Below, one piece after another: positions 47,628 to 57,878 of a DNA stretch of 64,000 nucleotides. Each line of letters begins with the position of its first letter. Within the stretch, counting starts at the first letter, position 1. Position numbers and translations under genes: made by a program. The notes beneath the pieces were generated by a model, which was not told the origin of the DNA, searched no databases, and worked only from the letters and a program-made list of their open reading frames with translations. Origin of the DNA: Lactarius indigo (lineage: Eukaryota; Basidiomycota; Agaricomycetes; Russulales; Russulaceae); the NCBI GenBank assembly GCA_025766275.1, contig JAFKAC010000001.1, forward strand, positions 2,728,001 through 2,792,000. Reading direction: 5' to 3'.

Positions 47628-49972
47628 ATGCCGACAGTCTCTGTGGACAAGGAGGACCTCTGGGAACGACTAGAGCAGAAATTCTGTACGCAAATGATCT
47701 CGATGTGTGTTTTTATTATTGTTGATCTTCACGACTACAGCTACCGAAGAGTTTGACAAGCTCTGCTTTGACTTCGGCATCGAGCTCGATGAAGACGTGA
47801 GGAACCGTATATTTCGAGATCAATTTAATCTCATCGCTACTACATGTGGACCAGACTACGGAAGAAGTGGAGGCTTTGATCAAGCAGGGTTTGCCTGCAG
47901 AGCGCCCAGTGCGTGTGTCCACACATAACTCACGACCGTACTCACACATCCACCTCCAGCAACTGAAGATAGAAATACCGGCAAATAGGTGGGCAACTCG
48001 TCATGTTGCGGCATTCCTGATCGTTGAATTTGCCTTCAGATATGACCTGCTTTGTATAGAGGGTATTGCGCGCGCGTTGCGTGTGTTCTTGGGCAAAGGC
48101 AAGGCACCCGATTACAGATTGGTGTACCCCACCGGAGGACAGAGTCTTATCGAGGTCACGGTGGCCCCCGAAGTGAGGACGCATCGTCAGTTTTTCTCGT
48201 GTCCTGCTCTGAGAACGTCGCAGACAGCTCAAATTCGCCCTTACTTCGGCTGTGCCGTCCTTCGAAATGTCAAATTCACGCAACGCTCGTATGACTCGTT
48301 CATAGATCTACAGGACAAATTACATCAGAACATCTGCCGCAAGCGACAGTTCGTCGCCATTGGCACGCACGATTTGGATACAATCTCGGCGCCGTTCCGC
48401 TACGAAGCCAGGCCTCCCAAGGACATAAAATTTGTTCCACTGAAAGAGACACAAGCATACACCGCAGAAGAACTCATGACCGTCTACGAAGGTAAGAAAG
48501 GTCGAGATTTATTGTGTGAGGGCGCATGCATTGACGTGACAACGCAGTCTGATCGATATCTGGGGAAATACTTGCCGATTATTCGCGATTCCCCCGTTTA
48601 TCCCATCATCTATGACAAGGACGGCCATGTGCTTTCGATGCCGCCCATCATCAACTCCGAGCGTAGCAAGATAACCCTTAATACCCGGAACGTTTTCCTC
48701 GACCTGACCGCGACGGACTTGACGAAACTAAACATCGTGACGAACATCATGGTCACGATGTTTTCAGGAGTACTGCGAAGAACCTTTCACGTGCGTTCAG
48801 TACTTTCCTCACCGGTAGACATTCCTTTCTGACAGTGCCGTCGTGCAGCATCGAGCCCGTCAAGGTTATTTACCCCAACTGGCAAGGTTGTGATCTCCCC
48901 CGACCTTTCCTCGCGGCAGACCGAAGCGTACGCGTCGTACGTCAACTCCTGCACGGGACTGGGCCTCTCCGCGCCGCAGGTGAAGGGCCTCCTGGAGCGC
49001 ATGTCGTTGAAAGTGGAGCTCTCTCCCCACGGTGACGACGCAGATAAGCTCCTAGTGTCCGTCCCTCCAACGCGGCCCGACATCCTGCACCAGTGCGACG
49101 TGATGGAGGACGCGGCGATCGCATATGGGTTCAATAACCTGCCAGACAAGTTCCCGGCGACGAGCACGGTCGCACAGCCGCTGGCGGTCAGCAAACTCTG
49201 CGACATCATCCGACACGAATGGGCCTATGCCGGCTGGGTCGAGGTCCTGCCTCTCATCCTCGTGCGTCTGCCCCCTGTTTCTCCCTCTCCCTCTACTAAC
49301 TTACGCCATCACAGTGCTCACACGAAGAAAACTTTGCGTGGCTCAACACGCCCGATGATAACCAGACGGCAGTCAAGATCGCGAACCCAAAGACGCTCGA
49401 GTTCCAGGTGGTCCGCACGTCGCTCCTGCCGGGCCTGCTCAAGACGATACGCGAGAACCGGTCGCACGCGCTCCCGTTGCGCATATTCGAGACGTCGGAC
49501 GTCGTGTTCAAGGACGCTGGGCGCGAGCGCCAGGCGCGCAACGTGCGGCACGCCGCGGCGGTATGGTGCAACAAGACGGCCGGGTTCGAGTTCGTGCACG
49601 GCCTGCTTGACCGCGCGATGGCCATGCTCGAGGTGCCGCACATCCCCGGCGGCGAGTCCTCTGACGCCCCCACAGGGTACTATATCAAGGAACGAACCGG
49701 TGCGTACAATTTTCGATTCGTGTTTGAAAAGCGATTTATTATTGTTACCACCATATACAGACCCGACGTTCTTCCCTGGTCGTGCCGCGACGATATTTTA
49801 TCGTCCGCGCGAGGGGCAGGGCGCGAAGGACGTAGAGATCGGCAAGCTGGGAATTTTACACCCAAGCGTGCTCGAGAAATTCGAGATCGGTTATCCGTGC
49901 TCGGCGCTTGAGTTCTCGCTCGAGCTGTTCAAGGCGAAGATGTCGGCGATGTGGACGAACGATGACATCTGA
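47628..49972 (+). CDS. FRS1: Cytosolic phenylalanyl-tRNA synthetase beta subunit, frame-interrupted
   Basis: Nine exons: 47628-47685, 47741-47796, 47855-47908, 47960-47988, 48040-48172, 48224-48790, 48849-49261, 49315-49699 and 49761-49972. Beta subunit of the alpha2-beta2 enzyme that charges tRNA-Phe. Seen: MPTVSVDKEDLWERL start, [87 protein letters not shown] (B5), ENFAWLNTPDDNQTAVKIANPKT and ARNVRHAAAVW. Extra bases: 48766 (TC-A-GGAG, repaired frame FSEYCEEPF) and 48880 (AAC-T-GGC, repaired GKVVISPDLSSRQTEAY). A 19-codon insert (48491-48547) between TVYE and SDRYL has gt..ag ends and splices out only if one G is also extra. Confidence 0.93.
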
Positions 49973-50270
49973 AAGTCCAAGCACGTGAGGGGAAACGTAA
50001 GTTAACGGAGAAGCTAAGATTGGTCCATGTGCAACAAAAATCCCTTAAGGAACGACAAAAGAGCAGAATGCTGGCGGACGAACACGGAACGAGCATTAGG
50101 ACCTTTATAAGAAAAAGACAGATGGATGTGTAGTACAAATACTCTTGTTGTAAAGAGAGTTGCGCAAGAAGTCATTGGGGGACAAGAAACAAAAATTAAA
50201 AGACGAGAGATGAGCAGAGAGTCCACTTCTAAGTTCACAGGTTGATTTGATTTCCCCCCTTGCGCCAGGG

Positions 50271-51872
50271 TCAAAGCATCCCTGCAGCGCGCATGTCTGA
50301 TATCAACTGGTCGTCGTCCCGGAATGCTTGAATGATCTGCCGCTGCCGTTCAGGATCGTGCGCGTACATTTCTATGATGAGTTCGCGCCGCGCCGCCTCG
50401 TCCGCTGTGTTTGGCGTGATGGGTGTCAGTGGCACCGCTCGCCCTCCCTCCGCAGCGTCTCCGTGTCGCTCACCGTCCTGCGGGTCTTCGTGCGAGCGGT
50501 GCGAAAAGCCTAGTCCGGTGCGAAGCAACGAGCCCACGTCACGTATGGGCAAACCGACCATCCGGTGCAGCTGCGCCGAAATGGGGAGTGACTGGTCGTT
50601 GCTGCTGCTACCGGCGGCGTCGCGTGCAGAAACGGTCGCTTCGCGCTGGGATGCGAGGATATTGCGTTCCCAGCGCTTGACGCGCCAAAAGCTTAGCAAC
50701 GACGTAATGAGAATAAACCAACCTGGAAAAAATAAATGTAAACGACTACCACCCTTTGAGGAAAATGGCACCCACCGATGGTCATGAGGAAGAAGGAAAG
50801 CCAGTCCGTCGTTGCCTCATTCACAGAGCTGTTGTAATCGTCCATGGTCGCGCCGGGGATAGTCCCCGATGGCATTCCGTTGATCATGGTGATGTTCCAC
50901 TTCCGGTAATATTCCTCGGCTTCCTCCTTTGTCTCAAAAGTGGGTTTCGGGGGCACGTCGCCCTGCATCTCGTTGCCGTTGCCATATGGGCCATCACCAC
51001 CCCACAAACTCTCTGGTCTGGTTCGAAGAGCAAAGCCGTATTGGATGAGGGTAACGCCGAGCCCCGCACGAGAGCCGAAGCGAGCTGCGTGCGTGGTATG
51101 AAGAAGATAAGTGAGGAGGAAGCCGACAAACTGGAAGGATATGGAGATCAAGAGGTTCCAAAGGAAGGAGAAGACGGAACCAGTGGGGAGATGATCGATG
51201 ATCATATCATCTGGTGAGGATGGCGCATGGACGGTCGTTTCCCAGTAAGGTGGGACGGCATCGGCCTGTGCAGATGCGTACGATGGCGGCGCGTCCTTCT
51301 GGGTGTCTTCTGGAACAAGATGGACATCGTCACCTAGGGTGGATGAGCACACGAAAGGAGGAGAGAAATACAGGACCGGTGACAAACCGTTACGGAGTTG
51401 TATTGGTCGCGAGGGTTTTGCTGTCACGTTGGCAAAGACACCATCGTTATTGGTGCCACCGCCCACGACTCCTTGCGTCGGTTCATAATCCAAGTGTAGA
51501 CGGGATACTAGTGCATGTGGTAGGATAATCCCTGGCCGACCTGCGAAACCAGTTTGGGCGAGGTGCACTCTCATGTTGAACGTCGGTAGGAGAAGGGACG
51601 AAGCCATTGGAGTTACCGATGTCATTGGGAAGGGCCGAGGAAGAGGGACGTGGTGGAGAACCTGGAGGAGGAAAACTAGCATAGTCAAAGTTTTCGAAAT
51701 CATATCTTCCAGGTGTGGGGGTGTGGGGGGGAGAAGAAGAGTAGGCGGCGGGATTAAGTGGGCGAGACTCTACATGGTCGTCGTCGTCGTCGTCTTCGAA
51801 AGCGGCTTCCATTTCGTCGTTTAAAAGAGGGTCTGTTTGTGTGCTCGGAAGGGGGGCGTATCGAACGGACAT
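50271..51872 (-). CDS. BSD2: Bsd2/Ndfip-type Rsp5 adaptor for metal transporter sorting, frame-interrupted
   Basis: Complement(50776-51872, 50271-50722), about 515 aa. Bsd2 is a Golgi/endosomal membrane protein that brings the ubiquitin ligase Rsp5 to cargo (Smf metal transporters). Seen: a disordered N-terminus with acidic EDDDDDDHVE, then VVGGGTNNDGVFANVTAKP, PPSYAS and PPYWE (PY motifs, WW-binding), and membrane segments LWNLLISISFQFVGFLLTYLL, GLGVTLIQYGFALR and WFILITSLLSFW. Between NWFRRSA and LPHALVSRLHLDYEP the frame shifts; dropping the base at about 51533 (minus strand GCC-A-GGG) gives SAGIILPHALVSRLHL. The coding total is 3n+1 without this. Confidence 0.85.
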
Positions 51873-52244
51873 GAGAAACAAGGGTAAGGACAAGGACAAG
51901 TGGGGTAATACGACCCAACACAGGTTTGCACTTGGCAAGTAAATATGAGTTTGTTGAAATTAACTGCAGCAATACACCCCGCGTACAAGGTCTAAGCTAA
52001 TACTACGCTCCTCCACCTACACCGACGCTGCCCTTCCCCGCCTAACTAGCCAAAGCAAATCGACTCGAATGCTTCTCTTGGTGGCCATATCTCGTCTGGC
52101 GGTCATCGAACAAAAGTCGTCAGCTCTCCTCTGACACTCTGGCGACCCATTTCCCTCCGTTCTACTCAAAGGGGAAGGGACCTGCAGGGAGGGACGGGGT
52201 CGGTACATGATAACGGCAGCAGTCTGGGCCACTACCAACCTTGG
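51873..52244. other. Intergenic, 372 bp
   Basis: Upstream of BSD2 (minus) and downstream of the hypothetical gene at 52245 (minus). Expected to hold the BSD2 promoter. No motif recognised. Confidence 0.4.
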
Positions 52245-52848
52245 TCATGTGCGGTACAAATCAGCACGATTGGCTTCCCTGACGAGGCGGTTTACGCGAT
52301 GACAGCTCTCCATACGGGCCTCCATGAGCTGACCGAAGAGCTCGAGAAGTCGAGTGCCGGCTTCGGCAGAGGCGTCTTGGCGCATGCGACGGTGACGGCG
52401 GTGGAGACTCTGCGGACGGATGCCCTCTAGTCTGAGCTTGAAGCTCTGTTTGCGTTGCATCCAGCGCGATTTAGGGTGTATCTTCCCAACGGAAGGTGGG
52501 GGAGTGGTGGGTTCCGCTTTTATGGATTGCATGTCCGAGTCATCGGTGAGACTGGCGGTCGAGTCTGAGGAGGACGAGAAGGCTTTGGCTGTTGCAGCAG
52601 GCTGTGATAGAATCGCGGCCCTTGGCAGTAAGGGCGAGCTCGAGAGCGGCACGAGTACGGTGCACCCAGAGGGATTCTTGTTGGTAGAAAGAGACGAGGG
52701 AATTAAGGAGGACTGCAGAAGTGTCCACGGGAGCATCGGTGAGGGTCTGGGGAGGGGAGAAGGGAGGGGTAGGAAGGGCGGTATGTTCCTGGATGGGAGA
52801 GTCGGTGAGGGTAAGGGTGGGTTTGACGTCAAGAGAGAGGGGGGACAT
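52245..52848 (-). CDS. Hypothetical basic protein, frame-interrupted
   Basis: Start at 52848 (MSPLSLDVKPTLTLTDSPI), stop at 52245, 3n+1 in length. One extra base lies near 52627 (minus strand AC-T-GCC), joining LVSFYQQESLWVHRTRAALELALT to an AFSSSSDSTASLTDD region in the other frame. The repaired protein of 200 aa has a helical N-terminal half, a Ser/Asp linker, then basic, helical RWMQRKQSFKLRLEG, HRRHRRMRQD and LLELFGQLMEARMESCHRVNRLVREAN. No domain recognised. The distance to EMC10 (198 bp) suggests a shared promoter. Confidence 0.5.
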
Positions 52849-53046
52849 GTGTGATGATATGAGATAGTGGGAATGGGGGGGGGCAATTAAAGCTCAACGA
52901 ATCGCATTTATAAAAGGAGGGACGAGCGAGAGTCGAGACTGCTGTGATCATCGACCGCCAACCAATCCTAGCACTCGACGCTGGCCAATCCGAGTCGAGG
53001 CCGACCAGACCCAATGACGGCCTAGAACAACCAACTAGTAATCATC

Positions 53047-53879
53047 ATGTTTCCTCTTGTCTCTCTCCTCCTCGTCCTCTCCTCGCTCCTCTCCCCTCTC
53101 CGGGCCTTCCAGCTCTACCATCGTATCCTTCATCCCTCTCTGCCCGACCAGTCCTTCTTCCACAGGGGCACCATTGAAGAAATTCGACCGCGGGAAGGCC
53201 CGTATCGAGGCTGCGCCATCTTTGCAATACGACCTTCTAGCTTTTGCCGAGACCTCCGCACACGTCACAGATGCCCTCTACCAATTGGCTCTCGATCCCC
53301 GCCCCGGCCAATCTGACTCACTTTGGCTCATCTCCACCGTAAAAGCAGTAACTATTCCTTTCTCCCCTCCTTCGCCGCTTCTTCTTTCTCATTCCCTCCC
53401 CCCCTTTTTTTGCAGTGCCATCTAATCAATCCTACTAATGAGCGCATCGTCATCCACCTTCCTTCCCCAGGTGGCACTCCCTTTGCCCTAGATTATTTCC
53501 TGGACTCGGTCCCACCTGACGGCGCCTGCCCGCCAAGCCGAGTGTCCAGCCCCACTCTGGCCTCCCCTCGCAACGCCACCATCATCTTCTCTCTCCCAGG
53601 CCAACCGCCCTTGTTCGTCGTCATTTGTTCCCATCTGTGTTGTCCCTTGCTTATTTTTGGTTTCTCTCATAGGCCAGAACTTCGTACCCCGCCACCTTTG
53701 ACCGCAACCGGTGATCCCGTCACACAGGTCCCTGAAAAGACCTTCCTTCAAAAATACTGGCTTTACATAGTCATCGCCCTCGGAGCTCTCCGTAAGTTTC
53801 CCTTCTTGCCTTCTATGGGCACCTTCTCATTGCATCTATCGCGTTAGTTATTGCCCCTAGCGGCGAAGAAGGCTCGTGA
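53047..53879 (+). CDS. EMC10: ER membrane protein complex subunit 10-like, frame-interrupted
   Basis: Exons 53047-53347, 53416-53612, 53673-53791 and 53848-53879; about 215 aa. A signal peptide (MFPLVSLLLVLSSLLSPLRA) precedes an ER-lumenal beta-rich domain (YDLLAFAE, CHLINPTNERIVIHLPS, GTPFALDYFLDSV, NATIIFSLPG), then a QVPEKTFLQKYWLYIVIALGALLIAP membrane anchor. That order is the EMC10/YDR056C layout; EMC inserts tail-anchored and multi-pass proteins. The frame shifts between FFH and KKFDRGKARIEA; dropping one A near 53164 (CAC-A-GGG) or at the nearby CCAG repairs it. Exon 1 is one base too long for the following phases. Confidence 0.75.
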
Positions 53880-54107
53880 TTGGTCGTACTTTCTCACAGA
53901 CCTTCTTTAGAATTGAGCCGTAAATGCAATTATCTCGGGCTTCGCGTGGTCAGCTGCCCTTCCCCTGTGACCGGTAAATTACCGCGGCCTATGATGTATA
54001 GCCAGATGTTTCTCAGTTACCCTGTGACACGAGCCACGTCTATTCTATCTTGATAAAAAAAAAACGCATCCGTGTGCGAATGCCCCCCCATCACAACGAA
54101 GTCCTTC

Positions 54108-54758
54108 ATGTCATTTGCGATCCGACCGGTGGCCCCGGAAGACATCACTGCGATCTCTCGCATCTGCCTCCTCACAGCTGACGCTGGCAGATCGGCCGAG
54201 ACTCTGCACAGGCACGGTGAACTCCCCGGCCTTGTCTGGGCTTTGCCTTACGTCTTAATGCCGCCAATGACTGCGCGTACATGGGGTTTTGTTCTTGTGG
54301 ACACTTCGGTGTCAGATGACGACGACCACACAACGGGGACCGTCAAGGGATATATCCTCGGAACCTCGGATTCGCGAGCATACGAAGCGGCGACCGAGGT
54401 ACAGTGGTGGCCCCCTCTTCGCATTCGCTTCCCGCTCGAAAACGGAGGAGAGGAGAGGACAGGGGCGGATGAAAAGTGTGTTAACATAATCCACCGGGGT
54501 CCGGATCCGGCACACGAGGCGTGTTTGGCGGTGAGCCCTGCTCACATGCACATCAACCTATTGCCGGAGGTACAGAGGCGCGGTTGGGGGAAGGAACTTA
54601 TCGGAAAGGCGGTGGATCATTTACGCGGGCAGGGGATTGGCTCGGTCTGGCTTGGGATTGATGAGAGGAACACGTCGGCCAGGAAATTTTACGAAAAGGT
54701 TGGTTTCAAAGGGATTATCGGTGCGCCCAATAACAACCTGGCGCTTCGCTTTGTCTAG
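54108..54758 (+). CDS. GNAT-family N-acetyltransferase
   Basis: Single open frame from ATG 54108 (MSFAIRPVAPEDITAISRIC), 216 aa. An alpha/beta GNAT fold: IRPVAPEDITAISRICLLTAD, WGFVLVDTS and GYILGTSD strands, the acetyl-CoA loop AHMHINLLPEVQRRGWGKELIGKAVDHL (Q/RxxGxG/A type: RRGWGKEL), then SVWLGIDERNTSARKFYEKVGFKG. An insert near residue 110-150 (ENGGEERTGADEK) is longer than usual. Substrate unknown. No intron, frame intact. Confidence 0.82.
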   Translation: MSFAIRPVAPEDITAISRICLLTADAGRSAETLHRHGELPGLVWALPYVLMPPMTARTWGFVLVDTSVSDDDDHTTGTVKGYILGTSDSRAYEAATEVQWWPPLRIRFPLENGGEERTGADEKCVNIIHRGPDPAHEACLAVSPAHMHINLLPEVQRRGWGKELIGKAVDHLRGQGIGSVWLGIDERNTSARKFYEKVGFKGIIGAPNNNLALRFV

Positions 54759-54847
54759 AACGCTGTATCACCAATCGCATTTATCCATGACGTCAGCTTT
54801 TCTTATAAGCCAATCCCGAGCCACCGGCTGCTGCTGCCACTCTACCC

Positions 54848-57319
54848 ATGTCATCCCACCCACAACATAGCGGGCCTCATGTCCATTTTCAGGATACGCC
54901 GCCCTCCCACTCACCTGCCCACCCCACCACCCTGCATCAACGCCATGACACTTCTATAGACGACCTTCGTGTCACCCAGCGTCCTGACCCTGTCCTTCAT
55001 TCCTCCTCCAATCAGGGCTCAGCTCCCCAGCGCTTCACTAACCCTTTCGGTAAAAGCGAAAGCGAATGGGAACCGTCGTCCAATCCTGGGACCCAATTAC
55101 CAGTTGACGGCAGTGTCACCCCCGACCCTGGTCGCATTTTCCGTGCGTCTCAGACACTCCCACGTGATAGGTACCATTGGTCTTCATATCGACACCCATA
55201 CGATATCGAACCACCGTCGAGCGTCTACGACAGTAGCTCTAACTTCGGTCCGATTCCGACCCGCCTATCCACTTGGCACGACGGCGTCGACTCGGGCTCG
55301 ACTCGGCTGCCCCCTCGCTATTCGACCAATGACCCCTTCGATGTCCCGCCTGACCCCACGCCGCGGAGATCTCGAGGTGGGTTTGCAAACATGCTCGAGT
55401 TGTGGCGCCTCTATTGGCAGCAAGCTCCCGATCAGTCCGAGTTTGTCATCCCGCACTACACGCTATTGGACGAACGCTTTCGTCCTGGGCTAGTGCGCTC
55501 CCAATCAAGTTTCGGATACGATCCCGACGACCCGAAACTCACTGGAACTAAGAAGGTGTCGCAGGACGATCCTGAAGACGCCGAGAGCCGGTGCAAGCAA
55601 GAGATGAATCTTCAATACATGACCTACCGCCAACGCCGAAAGGAGGCCCAGAAGATCAAAATACAGTTCAATGTTACCTGTAACTCTAGTTCGACTCGGA
55701 TGTCACTTTGGCGCTGACCCTATCTGCTCGCTAGCCATTCTCAGCCGTCAGAAGTTCCTAATGAAATTGGCTCGCTGTCTTATGGAGTTTGGGGCGCCTT
55801 CCCACCGCATCGAGTCGCAACTTGTCGCCGCCGCACGCATACTTGAAGTGGACGCCGAGTTTATTCATCTCCCGAACCTTATTATTGTCTGCTTTGGCGA
55901 CCCTGAGACAAAGACTTCCGAGACTCACTTTTTACGCTGCAGCGGCCGTCTCGCGCTTGGCAACCTACATAAGGTCCACCAGATCTACCGCCGAGTCGTG
56001 CACGACGAGATGAGTGCACGTCAGGCAACAGAAGAGCTCCAACAATTATCAAAGAGCAAGCCAATCTACGGGCTCTGGACGAGATGTTTCATTGCTTTCT
56101 GGCTGTCCGCCATTATCTGTCCCTTGTCCTTTGGCGGCTCATTTTTGGACATGTTCGTCGCTGGTTTCGGGGCCTTCTTGCTGAGTGCTTTGCAGCTTAC
56201 CGTCGTCACCAAAAGCACTCTGTACGCCAACGTGTTTGAGTTAGTCCTGACTCTTTTTTTCCCCCTCCCTAAGTGATTGCTAAATACCCTAGAATCACGA
56301 TTGGTATCTTTGTCTCGTTCATAGCTCGTGGTCTTAGTAGCTTTCACAGTCAAATCTTCTGCTACTCTGCTATTTCTTCAGCTGGCGTCGTCGGCATCCT
56401 TCCGGGCTATCTCATTTGTAGGTCCATGTTCCCTTATATCCACTATTGTCAACCAACAGCCGCTTAGTATCGAGCTCTCTGGAATTGGCATCCAAGAACA
56501 TTCTTTGTGGCTCAGTCAAAATGGTCTATGCGCTTATCTACACGCTCTTCCTCGGTTTTGGTCTTCAGATAGGCTCTGACCTTTACCTCCTCTTCGACGT
56601 CAACACTCGACACCGCCTTGCCTCTATCAGTGCTGCGTTGACTCGGACTATCGTGTATACTGGCAACTTTGTCGCAGACAATGCCACCTTGATGGGCCAG
56701 GACTTACCGTCGCGTGGTTCATTCACTTTCACCAATGGTACGGAACCGTCGCTCGAGCACATGCACGAAGGCTGCTATCGTCCACCGGAGTTCCAATGGT
56801 ACCTACAGCCGTTCCCATTTTGGTCGCAGTTCATCAACGTGCCGCTCTTTGCAATGCTTCTCTCGCTGGTAAACTTGCAGCCCTGGCGTGAGTTTGACAT
56901 GGTCGTGATGGTCGTGATATCTTGCATTTCCTATGTGGCGAACAAGGCCGCGAACCACTTTATTTTCAACAGGTCGGACGTCGTCTCGGCCATTGGCGCG
57001 TTCGCAGTAGGTCTACTGGGGAATATCTATTCGCGCACGTTTGGAGGGACCGCATTCACTGTTATGGTCACGGGAGTACTCTTCTTAGTTCCCGTGCGTG
57101 CTGCGTGCTCTTGGTCAGTCCGGAAACTGACATTCTCTCTCTTTCAAGTCTGGTCTTTCGCAAGCAGACGGAGGGGCGATCACTGCGTCTGGAAATGGGA
57201 TCGACATTGGAAGTGCGATGATAGCTGTCACCATTGGTATCACGGTTGGGCTCTTCATGAGCCAGGCGCTCGTGTACATGTTTGGAACCAGGAAGAACGC
57301 GGCCATGTTCTCGTTCTGA
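54848..57319 (+). CDS. PRM10: ThrE-domain membrane protein (Prm10-like)
   Basis: Exons 54848-55679, 55735-56239, 56293-56417, 56468-57093 and 57149-57319; about 752 aa, frame intact. The first ~270 residues are disordered, Pro/Ser/Asp-rich. The ThrE region begins FLMKLARCLMEFGAPSHRIESQL, VAAARILEVDAEFIHLPNLIIVCFGD, continues with ALGNLHKVHQIYRRVVHDE and many helices (FIAFWLSAIICPLSFGG, FVAGFGAFLLSALQL, SFIARGLSS, CYSAISSAGVVGILPGYLI, VKMVYALIYTLFLGFGLQIGSD), and ends in GNGIDIGSAMIAVTIGITVGLFMSQALVYMFG. A putative amino-acid exporter; the yeast relative responds to mating pheromone. Splice phases agree. Confidence 0.85.
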
Positions 57320-57878
57320 CCTATCGATCGTTCTTTGTCCGCACCATCATCGCCCAATTTATGAGGGAGTTCTGTTTCCACGATGGTAGCAACGATTTCT
57401 TTTATGTGTACATAACTTGGACGCACCCTTCTTTTTTTTCCTTCCAATAGCGCCCTTTTGAATTGGCTTATCAAATCCTCCGGTCCTTTCCCCACCTTTA
57501 CCCCGCGGCCCCACATCACATTTATATATTTCCACGAATCAGAGTCGGTTTCGAATTAGGTTTCCGTATTCCCATTGTATTTTTCTGCCAATTGTTGCAA
57601 TCATACCGGAGTCATCCGCTTATACGACTGGAATTGAGCCCACCGGGCGTGGAATCGCGTCTCACGGCCAGCATTTAGCATTTAGAACCACCCTGACCAG
57701 ACGTAATCAAATACGTTACATCACAAGGTCATGACACACAGCCAGCAGAGATAATGGTCCTGCGTGATATGTGCGCATCTTTTGTTACACACCCAGCCCA
57801 GGATACTCGATACAAGGAATCGTTTGGTTCTACTACAATCATCTCGTTTATTACTGTGTCCGTCCCCCCTCCCTGGCT
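57320..57878. other. Convergent intergenic, 559 bp
   Basis: Between the stops of PRM10 and FRS2. Long T and C/T tracts; no gene or RNA recognised. Confidence 0.4.

Noticed and set aside
49318..49673. Long minus-strand open frames opposite FRS1
   Set aside because: They are shadows of the GC-rich FRS1 coding sequence.
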